Of a DNA stretch of 64,000 nt, positions 37,701 through 52,700 are shown piece by piece (within the stretch, counting starts at the first letter, position 1; the number at the start of each line of letters is the position of its first letter). Source of the stretch: Ophiura sarsii (taxonomy: Eukaryota; Echinodermata; Ophiuroidea; Amphilepidida; Ophiuridae); assembly GCA_035610835.1 (NCBI GenBank), contig CM069441.1:100251606-100315605 (forward strand), read 5' to 3'. The position numbers and the translations under genes are program-made. The notes beneath the pieces were generated by a model that did no database searches, was not told the origin of the DNA, and saw only the letters and a program-made list of their open reading frames with translations.

Positions 37701-40700
37701 ACCTGAAAGGTCAGGTCTATTTGCCCGTAGAACAGGGGATTTTTCTTTCCTCGCCTTATACTCAAACATTTTTTTAATGTAAGTCACCAACATGAAATTC
37801 ATAGTGCTATAAGTTTGAAATTCGCATCCACAGCCACTTTTTTAAAACATTGTAACAAGTAGCACATATCTTATCCTCTTAAAATTGATGTTTGCCAATA
37901 TTGTAATTTGTAATATGCTCTTCAACAGAATAAATTATTTGTAAGTTCTGAATTCTATCCTCAAGCATATATTTCAATTGTACTGTCAAATAAGGAACCC
38001 TCTAAGGGTATGTCTTTCTGAGACACCCTGAATGATCAACCCCTAGAGTTCCTATATATAAACCACTCACCTTTATACTGGTAGATTGCAGTGCTTGAAA
38101 GAAGTAGCGGGGTGAACTGAATGGTAGACGTAAGAGTGTTACACAGGTTTGATATAGACAGTCCATGTGCTGTAAACAAAAATGAGGGTGAAGATTCAAT
38201 CAGTTTGATTTTGGTTTTAAGTAAAAATGTTAGATTGGTAAACACATCTTATAGTTTGAAAACTTGGTAAAAGTGCTCCATAGAGTAATATAATAGGTCG
38301 TTCATAAATATCCTCTATAATCAAATTACAAATGTATTAATTATTTAATTATTTAGATTTGTGATATTCCACACACAAAAGGGTTTACTATTAAGGAAGC
38401 TACAGCTCAAAGCGTAAGACAAAGTATGATTTTAAATGTTGTACATGACTTCGCTGTAACATACAGGGGAGTGTGACAGGTAGGTAGACTGACGAGTTGC
38501 ATTGCTAATCAATAATTTGCATATTACTACACCAAGGCTACATGGTGCATTGCTACATGCAAAATTGTAAAATCATTCTTTTCTTTGTCTCAGTCTTTGT
38601 CCCATCAATTCATTCATATGAAACCCTTCTTTGCGTATAATATCTCAAAATAGGGAGACAAAATTACTCCATAATTGTTCATTCATTTATTTTTGATCTA
38701 TCTTTTTGAGGAAAATAGAAAAGTTAGCAGGCCCAAGTGACCTTTATTTTTTTCCTTATTTTTTAAATGTTTTGAATACATTTTGAATTCTTGAACATTT
38801 TCTTCCAAGAAAAAATATAAAAAGGGAACAAGAAAAAGACTAACTGGCCAGTCCTTCCTTAAGAGGTCCGTTTGCGCATGAATAATTTGATGGTGTGGTG
38901 CTATTTTTGTCCGGCCTTTAAGAACATTTCTTGCATGATAGTTGCTTGTTTTGATCAATATGTAACCATTAGACTTACAAGATGTGAAATGGGTTGTCCA
39001 TTAGTCTCCACCAATACTTTCTGTAGATGACCTAATATATCACTGACTGCCCTCTCCATCAAACCTCTTGACCAGTTGTGTCCAGGGCCCTGAAATGTGC
39101 TGAAACTCTCAAGAATTGATGGCTGTGACTTGGTACTGTAAGTGTGAATAATAAAGTATAATAAAATAAATTCCTCAAAATATTTTGGGAATCTTTTTAA
39201 ATCAGTTATCTTTCGTATATTTCGTTATATAAGTTCATAGTGTGTTGCACATCATTGGAATGTTGATGTGTTCATCTTTACAATGATACCATATTTGTAG
39301 CAATCACTTGTTTCAGTGCTCAGCCACTCGCTTGAGAATATGGGAAGGTCTTAATCTGAATGTGCCAAAATCATCACTATATGTGCTCAAAAGTCAATAG
39401 AGCATTACTCTACGATGCAGTTGTCTATGTAACACTTCATTGAATAGACATCAAAATTCCTGGCACTTGCTCAGTTGCTAGAGATACTACCCTAAAATTG
39501 CATCGGTCAATATCATATCATGTTTAATTACGTTTAATTCTCGATCATAAGTGTTGATAAGGAGAACATTTGGGGATTTGAAACTGAGGCCAATAGATGC
39601 ATTTCTAATGTTTTGATACAATTGTCCTTGTTAGCTGAATTGGTGGAACTTCTGACTAGTTAAAAGGAATGTCTCTGATTCGATTCCTGTTCATTTTTTT
39701 TCTTTTTTCATTTCTCAATTACCATTAGGTAAAGATTATTTATCCCCACCAATCAATATCGATATGGCCGACACTTGCACGGTTGCTGAAGACACACAAC
39801 TTAAAATTGACATTGTTTTGAAAGTCAAAAACACATCATCAAAACCTTAGTGCTCTTGACCTTTAACATGTAAAGCAACCCTTCCTATGCATAACCATTG
39901 GGCAGTTTTACTTCATACATGCTGAGGGGCCAAAAACATACACGGTTTTGACAGATATCTTGATATCAAGTTTTATATACCAACCTCTCATAAAAATGCT
40001 TACCTATATGCGGTATTACTTAGTATCAGAGAATCCACGACATGGGCCAATAAGAGACACTGTTGTTGTAACCTATTACATTTAGTAAAGGATCATATCA
40101 TAAACTTAAGACAAAAGAAATTTTAAGATTGCAAAGATTGCAAAATAAATATTCAATATGATTTGAAGGAAAAAAAAGGTGCACGGTTGGCCTTTTATGT
40201 ATACATGAACAGTTTTCCCTAATTTTGTACACTTAATGTTTATTTTTGCCCTCATCTTACTGACAACAATGGACATACTGTTCAATCAGGACTCATGGAT
40301 TGGTATACAGACACTTTTTTGGATAAATAAGGATTTCAAGTTATTGGTAATAGAATCTATCAACTTTTTTTGACTCATTTAGAACCAAATTATTCTTTTA
40401 TTCTTCAAATGTGGCATTAAATGTGAAGTTCTGCAAGGTTTTTATTTGTTTTGTTTGTTTGTTTGGATTTTTTCTTCAAGTTATAGACCAAGGGCATAAT
40501 CAGAGGGAGGGGCAGGGAGGTCATGTGCCCTGCCCCTGATGCCCCCCCCCCCCCCCCCCCCCCAATTCATATTTATAAACAAAATAAGTCATTTATGTCA
40601 TACCCCCACCCCTCTGAGCACAGGCCGGCTACCCCTCTCCCCACCAAAAAAAGACCGAACGAAACAACCCAAAACAACTATTTTATCAATAGAAGGATAC

Positions 40701-43700
40701 ATATGAATCTTATTAAGCGTATCTGGATCTGCATCAAAAGAGGCTTGGTGTAGTTGGATGTACTTTTCACTCAACTGCTGAATTTGACTATAACAGTTTT
40801 GCATCTAGGGATGGAAAAAATATGATATAGTAAATATCAAGACAACTTTAAATACATTGTAAGATATGTCTGCATCTTGGGATGGAAAGAATATGACATT
40901 GTAAATATCAAGACAAGTTTTAAATACATCATAAGAAACTTATCAAACTTGAAGGACACCTTCACTGACATATTCACCATGGCAAGATAAAAAATAATTG
41001 TGGACAGGTACACATAAGTAATCTTTATAAAAACATGTCATTATACAGTGCCTTAATCACAAAAGAATATCACAAGGATAATTTCTCATTGAAAAACACA
41101 ACAAACTATTATATTTATTGCTTGTCATAGTTGAACATTATTCAACAATGTTTAAGTATAGCTATAAGGTTAATTAACTTGCATTCGTCAAATGATAATA
41201 AAACTATATTCTGCTCGATTAATACCTCAATTGCCAGTCTGCCACATCTTAAAAGTTCTTGTCCCGTTGTCATGGCAACAGCTGGAGCAATAGCGGGCGG
41301 AGGACAAGTCCGTATACTAGCAGTGCATGTCAACAGCATGAGGCAGGTATGTAGCATGTCGGCACGGAGGCGCATGAACTCACACTGGAATTGTAATGGA
41401 TGCGATGGAGTAGACGCAGCCTGTGGATAAAATGGAAACAGAGCTATATAACGTCTGAATGGTATCATAAAGTTATGACAAATGAAATAGCCAAACAAGT
41501 TTACTAGATATTAATGTGTTTCATTTATGGTTTAAGTTATTTTGGTGCTTTAAATATTCTAGATAACAATTTGACAAAACAAAAAAGACAGCTGCATATA
41601 GTCTGATATAATATCTTTTATTGGTGTCCATTATGATAAAGATGATTCCAAAATTTCATTTTAATTTGGATGTCCTTTGTGGCTATCCTGCTGAATCCTG
41701 CAATGGGGCGAGGTGGCGCAGTCGGTTAGAGCGTCGTACACTGCTGCGCACCGTAGTTCTGTTGGTGGATCGTTTATGAGTGAGAGTTCAAAAACGATAC
41801 ACCAACACAGCCTCGTCCCCATGCCTCCTTCAGACCGTGCAGACTGAAGTTGGCATGTTCATGGCGCATCGTGCTTCGGAAGGTACGTAGAAATGTTGGT
41901 CCCGTGTATCGGAAGAGCTATCCCTGAGCACGTTAAAAGGTCACAGACTCCTTCGTAAAGAGTAGGGGATCATCCCGGTCTGTGTCTGTACGCTCATGAT
42001 GTATTCCTAGGTTCCAGGGATACCTTGTCTAGTTGCTGAAAGGCGTTGACGAGTAGTTGCATAGAAGTAGAAGTAGAAGGTAGTGAACATTCTTAATGTT
42101 ACCAACGCTCCAATAAGTGTGGTTGATATAACATCTTTGGACACATGTACACCTTACGTGGACCAAATTTACGTCTATATTATGAACACTTGTAAAGGTT
42201 CAAATTTCTGACTTAAAACCTAGAAATAAAATGAAGTCATTTGCTTTTATTACACCTTGCAAATTCTTAGACTATAATTAGGATAATATCCTTACCTTTA
42301 ATTGTGCTATGCCCTTCTCATAATACTCCAAGCCTTTAGACAGAGCCGGTACAAGTTTTGGGATATCTTCTGGAAGTTCAGTAAGACAAGTCTCTGCAAG
42401 ACAGAACTGCTGCAAGGCACACAGCCAGTAGTAAAAATGCTCTGATGCAATCTGCCGACAAACGTTATATACAGTAAGGCCATGAAAGAAATTACATGTT
42501 CCACAGGCAGGCAGACCTCCATGCTATAGGGTCAGTCAGTCTACGTGTGTTTTGTTTTTCAAATCTTTGTCAAATTTTCTTGAAAAAGGTTTCAAACAAT
42601 TTCAGGAAGTTTCAATTTTGTTTAGAAATCTCTTAATAGGTTGTTTTTCCTGTTGGTTTAATCAGTTCCAAATTGGCAAGAAGTATTTGGTTTTTATCTC
42701 TCTGCCTGCCAAAGTAATCCAAGCCTACTTGCGCGATGATGGTCACACGCACAGGAATTTGGTCGCACTCACCCGTCACACACATTGCATTTGTTGTCTT
42801 CAACGCAACCGTGTCCTTCTGTATTTATTCGCTACTGTAAGGAGGCTTCGCCAATTTGGAACTGATCAAACTATAATAGCATACTAACTCATGTTTTTGT
42901 TGCCTAATAACATATCCGTATGGAGAAGTTTCATCGTTGCTTATCTTGCTTTTACTAGTTATTTAAAGCAAGATGTATTTTCTTGATCCATAAGCAAGTT
43001 TTACACACATCCACAGGATGTTAATGAGGCTGCCAAGTACAAGTTCTGGTCTGACAGCTGCACAAATAATACCTTCACTGACTGTCAGATTGTTCCTACA
43101 AAGAGCAGATCAACTGTACATCAGAGCCCTGTGATCTGATCACAATGATTGACTGCCTTTACCTTTACCATGTCAATATGAAGAGATTTATATTTTATCC
43201 ATAACTCAAAACTCAAAATCCATACCTGAGTTGATAACTTGGCAAATATATCTGATGCCGTCTGATGGCATCCCTGAAATATAAAGAAAAAACAAAAATA
43301 GAAAAAAGATGTTAAGTCCATTTTTTGTTGGCATGGTAAGAAGAAATGGCAGCAATGCAGTATACAAGCAGATTATAAACTAAGATGATTATAAAAAATG
43401 GCAGATACATCCCTAGAATTTGTCTTGTCACAATAGGTACAATGTACCAAGCTTAATAAGTGCCCACCATTTACACCTACAATTTGTTCTGATATTGATA
43501 GTAGCTTGTTTCTGAAGCTTATTAGAAGTAGAATAATATCAATGGTATTTTTAACACACTATGACATTTTGTGTATTTGGAATTAAGGCTTCATGAGCTT
43601 GAGACTTAAATCTGAAACTGAAACTGGCCTCACAAATGTGAGACATTATAATGCTTGTTGTTATGAATCAGGCACAAGGCGAACAAAAGTGCAATAAGAA

Positions 43701-46700
43701 AAGAAAACAACAAGAAACTTTTGAAATCCACTGAAAAAATGTGCGAAATTAACTGAAAGTACCCAATATAATTTGAATCTGAAAGCAGCCGATCAGCTGA
43801 CAGGTTTGATGGCTATGAGATAATTCACTACAGTATACTTCAGGCATGAGAATGAGTTTTCATGACGAAGAAAAAAATGAAAAAGTTTGTGAAATTGGGC
43901 CATAAAGGTTAAGAACAAGGTAAAATTAAAGAAAGTATGGAAATTTGGAAAACACAATAGCCGTTATTCAGGCCAAAGCTTGTAAATGCTAGTTAGTGCC
44001 TGATTCTTACCAGTCTTGAAGCCTGTCTTGCTATGCGACATGCTGGCCATGCATGTAATGACCCAGCTCATAGACATTGGTACTTACCAGTCTTGAAGCC
44101 TGTCTTGCTATGCGATATGCTGGCCATGGATGTAATGACACTAGCTCATAGACATTGGTACTGATGCTATTGGCATCACGTTTTACTTTCTCTCCGAGCA
44201 ACACAAGCACCGCCAGTGCAACCTGCAATGTACCAAAGTAATTATGTCATTATAATCACTCAATACTATACTAAGACAACATTATTTTATCACGGTTATA
44301 TACAATTTCGTTTCTTTTTTGCCATTTGAATGAAAAGGGGGTTATCATGACCCTAAATTACAGCATCTCAAACTTTTTAAGTCACATTCCCCAGAAGGTA
44401 GTTGTCATAATCCTTGAGGCTAATGTAAGACTTTATATTTAACTAACAATTATTTATTATACATGTTGCTATTTATATTGACTAACGTTTTGTATAGCTC
44501 AAGTTTTGTAGTAAAAGCCAAACTTTGCAAATACAAATTTGAGTATTTCCATGATTTGCTACCATCATACACTCATCAGATTTCAATTTAAGTCAATAAA
44601 ACACATATCTATGTAGTGTCCTCATCTCAGATATGATTTGTCCTGACTTTCTCTTCACGTTACCTTCATTGTGTTACACTTGTTTCACCCCACTTGTTTT
44701 CAGCCAAAACTTACCAGCACCCTCCCTTCAATACTCTCCTTCTCATACTCCATACCCAAAGCAGTGTTGTACAGTTGTCTCAGTGAATCCATATGATTAC
44801 TCAATAGCTGTGGGTTGTTCTCTGACACAGAGGCTAGGCACTGGCAGATGGCTAGAGTTCTTTCTCCTGTATACACAAGAGGAGTGAGTAACATTGTAAT
44901 CAAGTAACACAGATAAGGGTAGGATCGCGTCCGGGATATTGAGTCCCGCCAAAAAAATTCTGAGTCCCACAGACAAAAATCACCTTCACCATCCTGATTC
45001 CTGAAAATACCTCATATCAACAAATAACATTTTAAGCTTACTAAAAAATGCCTAGTTAATTCACTAAACTCATTTACTTTATAAGCACATTTGAAGTGGA
45101 TGTTCCCTTAAAATTAGTTGATTTTGCCAAATCTGTACATGTTTATTCTCTTATTATGCTCCCTAAAATGTGATTTTCGTTGTGGATTTTCACAGAGTAA
45201 TTCTGTTATACCCTTCACAGAGGTATTCATAGTCATGAATATTAAGAAGGACGCATACTTCCGATGTACATGTAGGTGTGTAGGGTATAACAGAATTATG
45301 CCATTTTCACTTCCGTTTTTACCACGACGCCATTTTGAAACATGCACGACACAATTTGACAAAAGATGATGCACCAACAAGAAATTTTGGAATCCTGGGT
45401 CTCACATGAAAAATTAAATTGAGTCCCTAATTACAGATTACACACACCATTAGTTTCATTATAGTTATCAAAATGCATCTTTTGAATACTCTTGGGATTT
45501 ATTTGATTTTTCACCAGATTTGAAGACCTTGTTATGAATTTCAACTTAAATATTAGACTCTCTGATAAGAGTAAAATTACATCATAGGACTTGACATGAA
45601 CTAAATTCTATACCACTTTTAATTACTTTATTATATAAAAAATCCAGTATTTATTTTCCTGCAATAGGGGGTTGAGGTGTCATGCATAACTGTATTCCTT
45701 ATTACATATTTCTCTGTTCAGTGATGTCAGAGCACATCCTGAGAGTTCATACAGGGTGTCCCAGAATCACAAAAAGATTAATTTATCTAACTAAGAATAC
45801 CATTGTTATTGGTAATATTTCAATACATACCTTGTGATGCTGTAAGTGTCATTGTCAATGTATCAACAAACCCTGGTACAACAGAAGGACAAGCTTGGCT
45901 TAAATTCTTCACACATTCTAATGCAAGCTGCAACAAAATATATAAACAGTTAACAAAAAATTCTGATGGTTTAATTCTGCAGGTTTATCAACAGTGGATC
46001 TACACTGTAAGCTCATATGACGTATGTTTATTTCATTAAATACAGATAATAAGTAGTGCATTTCACAAATTCAACTTTGAAATAATCTAAATTTACATTA
46101 TTTGTGGGTTCATCAACTGCGACATGCGAGTCTCAAGAACTTGTTTTTGCCACCAATTTGTTCTCAAGTGTGTAAATCATAGCTATAATCTGTCCAAATT
46201 TAGCTCGGGATAATAGTTTGCTGCCGAAAAGAAGCTTTTTTGAACTGGGTAAAGCTAAACATGCAAACTAAATTAGTCTGAATAGATAGGGGTCTAATAG
46301 GATGGGGTAGGGATCAAGTGGAATTAAAGATAAGTTTGAAAATATGGATCAAGCCAAATCCTCTCTGGTGCAGTGTACGTTAGAATAAAACTGTTGCCAG
46401 GTCAACGAACTCACGCTACCGTTGTTACTAACCACATTAAACATAACACAAAGCCTATGACAGTATCATAATTCGGAACAGATGTATGGGCCCAGGCTAG
46501 AACTAGTAACCATGGGTCGCTATAGTCTGCTTAATTATTGAACGAACATGTTTCACCTAGCGTATACTCAGCTACGTGACACGCGATTGATGTAGCGCTA
46601 GCACAAGCGTGTGTACTTGCGCATATTTTCGTGCACAAGTGCTTTGATGCAGCTACAAAGTGTGTTTGTGTGTAAGCATTATGCAGCATATGCAGCAGCG

Positions 46701-49700
46701 TATGCTTTGAATTGTTTACGCACTACGCTATACCACAATTGTTCATTCAATTATTAACCCTAACCCCATAACCGTGTTTTTAACCGGGATTACAATTTTT
46801 GAAGAGAAAACACCAACTGAATAGCCGAGGACCGGCTGGGAATCGATCCGGGGACCCTCCGCATGTTGGCCCGCTGTACTTGTCCCATCCACTAAGCCAC
46901 AGTCCTCCGCTACTTGTTCGCGCAGTGTACCATGCTCACTATATAGCCTCGGTTGATCACATCATCGAATAACTGTCCACACATGCGCTTGGAGATAGGC
47001 TAAGAAGTAGTATTTTGTAGTACTCAGGGGGGTTAGGGTTAACAAAACGAAGAAAAAAATAGACTATAACATACATTATGTCAACACATTTACCTTGAGT
47101 GCCTGAGTGGCTCTACTTCCCTGCACATTAGTAGCCAAACATTGCACAATAACAGCTTCCGTTGACATGGCTAGCTGAGACTTAGTATCATTATTCTTGC
47201 TGTCTCCTTCAGCTTGATTCCAGCAGGCTAACTTTGTCTGTACTTGTATGGCCCTTGCTGCTATGCTCACATCCCAGTGATGGCAATGACTACCACACAT
47301 ACTGGATACAACTTCACCTACAGGTGTAATAAATTAGCACAAATATTTATATAAATCAGGCATGAAAATTGCTTCATGTGGGCAGTGTGCATTTCAGGGG
47401 TTTTCTTAGCAATTTTAAACAAATTTTTATTATTTTTAAAAATCCTGGAAAATCTCAAATATGTTATTTTTGGGGGTCAAAAATGCTTTTTATTTTCACA
47501 AAAAGAAAGACGAGGCAACATATTTAAAGTGGTCTTTGAATTGATAATTATAGTAAAACACATAATTTGCAATTGATTTCACCATCAATATAAACTTCTC
47601 AAAAAAGTTGTTTTGTGATATTTCATAATATATGGAAAGCTGATGTGTTCATCTTACCAATGATACCACATATGTAGCAATTGGTTATTTCAGTGCTCAG
47701 CCACTTGCTTGAGGATGTGGAGAGATCTCGAACTGAATAAGCCAAAATCGACGCTATTCTGTGCTCAAAAGAACAACTCTGTTGTCTGTTCAATGAAGTG
47801 TTATACATTGACAACTACAGTGAAGTGAGATGCTCGATTGACTTTTTAGGAGAAAATAGTGATGATTTTGGCACATTTAGGTTGAGATTCTAAAGCAAGT
47901 GACATGAACATTGAAATAAGTGATTGTTTCAAATTTGGTAACATTGGAAAGATGAACACATCAGCTTTATATTGATATACAACATAATATGAACATAGTA
48001 CAAAAAATATAGGCGGTTGATAACAAATCTGAACTTTATTGAGGGGTTTAGATAACTAGGAAAAGATTTTGTGCTAAAATCACAACTTAAAAAAAAAGTA
48101 TTTTACATTTAGGTTTTCAGCCCACCGACAAGAATATTGTTTTTGCCCAACAAGTTTAACCAATGAAGATAGCAATTCAAGGAGCAGATTTGTTTCCAAA
48201 TCATTCCTGTACACTGCAGGGGTTCTCAACCTGGGGGTCGTTTGGGGTTTTCCAGGGGGTCATGAAGGGGTCATAAATATAGCTTTTTGGGAAACCAGTC
48301 TAAAAAGGCTTAAAAACTCAAAAGAAACTTTCAAATTATGCAAAATTTCCTGCTCGCTACGCTCGCATCATATAACCAAGCAGTTTCAGGTTTTTAATAA
48401 ATCGGGTTGGTTTTTTTCTTTTTTTTGGGGGGGGGTCACGGTACTGACCAAGAATGTCAAAAGGGGTCGTGGGCAAAAAAGGTTGAGAACCACTGCAGTG
48501 TACAGCATACTTCCATATTAATTTTGGGTTATTGCTGCTGTCCTAAACAAAACAAAAAAACAATTAGAAAGCACCAATTATGGGTCTGTCAGACTAGGTT
48601 TTTTCACACTACATTTAATTTCACAATACATTTCTTTTCACATATAAAATAGTATTTTTGTATTCAATTTACAGATTTTACGCAAATTGCAAACTCCCTT
48701 CCCTTAAAAAAGGCATGAAAGTCTTATATTTGCTGCCTGCCAGGACATCGCAGGTGACATGGTCTATATGAGTACACACCACCAAATAATTGGCGTACTG
48801 GCAATACCGGTTGGTGTTATAAAATTAGGATCAACTTCTCAGTAAGTCTAATTCTAATGTCCTATAAAAGCTACAGAGGGCTGCAAATGTACCTATTGTT
48901 TTATAATTTGGCATTTGTAGGTTGTTTCCTCCATATTAAGCTAGATTTCATTGGCCGTAGTGAATCTTGATCTTCAATAAAAACAATGATTTGAATGAAC
49001 TAGTTTGACAGGAACTTGACCTCTAAACCACGCAAAGAAATAAGGAGCTTATTTGGTGGTGTGCCAACTTTCCATCAAGCTTACCTTTTTCCCCAGTGAG
49101 GAGTGCCGGTGTCCTTGACAGCACACATATCACATCCAACGCATACGTTATCAGCATAGAAGAGTCGGTCTCATCACAGAAATTCCTCAGAACCATCAGG
49201 TTATCTGCTGACCACATATGAGGAGCTTTCGTGGCTAACGTTTCCAGATCTTTCAGGCAGACAATCTTGACCACTTGCCTGGGGTCTCTCAGGTAGTGCA
49301 GTAAAAGATTCACCTTTACCAAAAAGAAATTGTTTATAAATAACATTGTTCACAATACTATGCCCTGAACTACTTTATTATAGTTTAGTTATTCCAAATT
49401 ATGCAATAATAAGAAAAAGAAATAAGAAGTTGTGAATGTAAGGACTCTAAAGAGCCAAAGCAATACAAGCGCACCATACCCTTGTGATATTGGCATATGT
49501 ATTTGTAATGCATATGATGCACAGTGGCCTATTGCATTCATGTGCACCAATGCTCCTTAGTATTGATTTGCTGCTGTAAGGAGGCTACCCAATTCCGAAG
49601 TAGATCTTTGGCTGCTCACAATTGTGGGAAAGAAATGAAATGGTGTGTGTGTGATGGGAACTCTAATATCATCAGTACAAGAAAGGCAGGTTGTTTATCC

Positions 49701-52700
49701 AATTATTTTATTATCCCCTTTTAGGGACTCTATATTGAGCCTATGAGGAGTGTTAGTTTGTTCCAAGTTTTCATATTTTTGTGCATCAATAAAACAAAAT
49801 TCTACTCCTCCGATCCAATTCTTACACTTGTTGGATTCTATAACTGTACCTGTTCTGGTATATCAATCAGCGACGCTGCTGCAAGCTGAGACAGAGTATG
49901 CAGTGTGGTGGTCAGGAAATCCTTGGCTGGGTATGAGGGCAGCATCTCCAGACATACTTGCCTCACGAGGGCAGCAGACTGGCCATCTTGGTGCATGTGA
50001 CGGAAGATGGGAATTAGCTTCAGTTTCATGTCCGCTGGTGTGGCCAGTCCTGGAAATAAATATAGTAATTGGTATATTAAGATTTCTATGATGGGGGGTT
50101 TCCTAAGCATTTGAAGATGAGAATATGGAGTATAAAACTGTTAGGAGTCAAGCCTATCATTTGAATTGGAATATTGTCTGAAAATATTTAGAAAGTTAAT
50201 GACCCAGGAGATAGACAAATTCAAGGCTAGGCATGGTGATTAATTTGACCCTATAGTAATTCTAAAAGTCAGGTTGCAAATAAGTGGATGCATGTATTAC
50301 GCAAGCAGTGAATCAATATTGATTTCGCTGCACACATATTTCCCAATAAAAAAACCCTAACAAACCTGCTTTAGCCACAGAAAATGGTTGAGGGTGGTAG
50401 TTCAAAGGTCAAGGGTGAAAAAGAATAATGCATTCGTTTTTGACATTTTAGTTTTTACCTTGGATGAGATCTGCAAGTTTACTGCATATTCCTGCTGCAA
50501 AAGTTCTGAAATTTAAAAGACAAATACAACACATAATTACTGATATCCATGAAGACAAATTATTAACATGTTTCAACAATCATATTGCACATTGTTATTA
50601 TAAAATATTTACAAAAATATCTCAAGGTTGAGATTTCTCCATCTTAACTATATTTCATCTGTCACCAAGTGAACAGGTGTATTAAGCTAGGGTGAACTAG
50701 CCAAAGTGGACCTTTGCCTTTAAGGACACCTCATATTTCCACGTTGGGACAGGTCAAGGTCAGTGTATGATATATTGGGGAAATATTTGCCATCCGGTTA
50801 GGTTAGGTTGGGTCAGGGTGATGTTTTTTGGGCTGTTATGGGGCAGCATGCAAAAAGGGTATGCTGGACCAAACAAGCTTAAATTTGGTATCTTAAATCC
50901 TAATTCCCCTAAAATATATATATTTGTTTCAATACACTTGTAGGTGTAGGTGTAAATGCTGTATGACCATTTTTCCTATCCGATATGATTGGGGCAATAC
51001 CACGCAATATCCTTACCTGGACTCAGCTGCAAAACATGATGACGCATATATAGCTGCTTCTAACTCTACTCTGTCATGTGAATCTAGACCTGTGTGAATG
51101 CTATGATGGGCATTCTTCCTATCCGATATGATTGGGGCAACACTGCCTAGCACTCTATGAATAACAATCATCAAGCGAAATGAGTCATGATAATGTATAA
51201 AAGCAGGCTGTTATTTTTTAAAGATAAACATTATACACATTTTTCCTTATTATCAGTCAACATTATTTATAAGATTCATAAACTGTTTGAAAGGAATGCA
51301 CCTTTAAACCCAACTAAATACCTTGATTTACCACAGCGCCATTGTACTCTAAGCCCATGCTTCCAGGGTACCATTGTATGATCATGACAGGCTATATAGC
51401 ACCAAAAAATGTTTTAATCCCATTTTTATGTATCAATTACAAGTTATTAGAATAGTAGATTACATATACGATTTGATTCATTTGAACAGGCCTCACTGGT
51501 GTAGTGGTTATGTAAATGCCCCTGCCATACAAAAGAGTATGGTTTAACTTAAGCCCAAGTTTCAAAACTTTTTTCGGCCGCTTCTCCAAAAATGCTTTCT
51601 CCTATGGTTTAAATATCAAACCCAGAATAGTTTCACTTAAAGTGTTATGCAATCTATATTAAATACCATTGTCATACGCCTCAGTGAATAACAAACATTA
51701 GGTTTGGTTGTTAACAGACCTGAGTGTTATTGCCCTGGCAACTGGGTCATTGCTATGGATAACAAAGAAGATTCTCCTAACAAACTCATCCACATTCAAG
51801 ATCTTGTCCAGATGCTTGCGACTTTGTTGTGTAACCTTTAGTACGCACAGCCGAAGGAAGTTGGTGCTGTACATAAAAAGTAATAAAGATATTTTTAAAA
51901 TGTAATTAATATATTTTTCTCAAATAAGAATTCTTACTACATGTACCTCAAATAAGAACTGGTTTTCATCTGTTCTGATTGACAATGCCAAGATGAAATA
52001 TAAAACTTACTTCCATCATCACATCCCAAAGAAATGTACTGCATAAGAGGAGTCAAAATCTTGAAATAGGACATACATGTATTCCTTTATAATATCTCAT
52101 ATTTTACTCCTTAGGCAACAAAAAAACACTAACATTGAAATAAATATAGTTTTTTTAATCACAGAATAACTTCAATTGTACCAAAGAATGCAAATTCGGG
52201 TAAGAGGTTGTCAATGTTGTTGCTGTTATTGTCATCAAGAAATGACTCAAAAAAATGTGACGAACTTTTGTTACTCTTATAAAGAAATATAGAAAGGAAC
52301 AAAAGATTATATTGGTAGACAAAACTTAATAGATTAAGAAAACATTTTGGTTTTTTTTTTTCAAACAAGTTTAACACACACATTTTTGCATCACTTTGCA
52401 GAAAAGGTGTTTTAACTTGATAACAAATGTTACAATATCTGCACAGCAAACTTACCCATCTCTGAACACATCAGCAAGTTTCAGAAATGCAGAATTGATA
52501 AGGATAGGAAATGGATATTTCTCGAAGAGGCGTGGAAATCTCACTATGGCTTCACATTGCTCACCAACTTTGGAGGAGCGAAGACCTATTACAAAGCAAA
52601 GGGAAGTAATACAATTAATCGCTAGGTTCGTTGCTCTTTACGAGATTTAAAAAAAAATTCAGACACGCTTACCCTGAAAAGCAAAACATAATTAATACAC

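Noticed and set aside
41705..41790. Functional tRNA gene
   Set aside because: A- and B-box words are present, but no cloverleaf with acceptor pairing, and the sequence is repeated with a long non-tRNA body and short-repeat tail.
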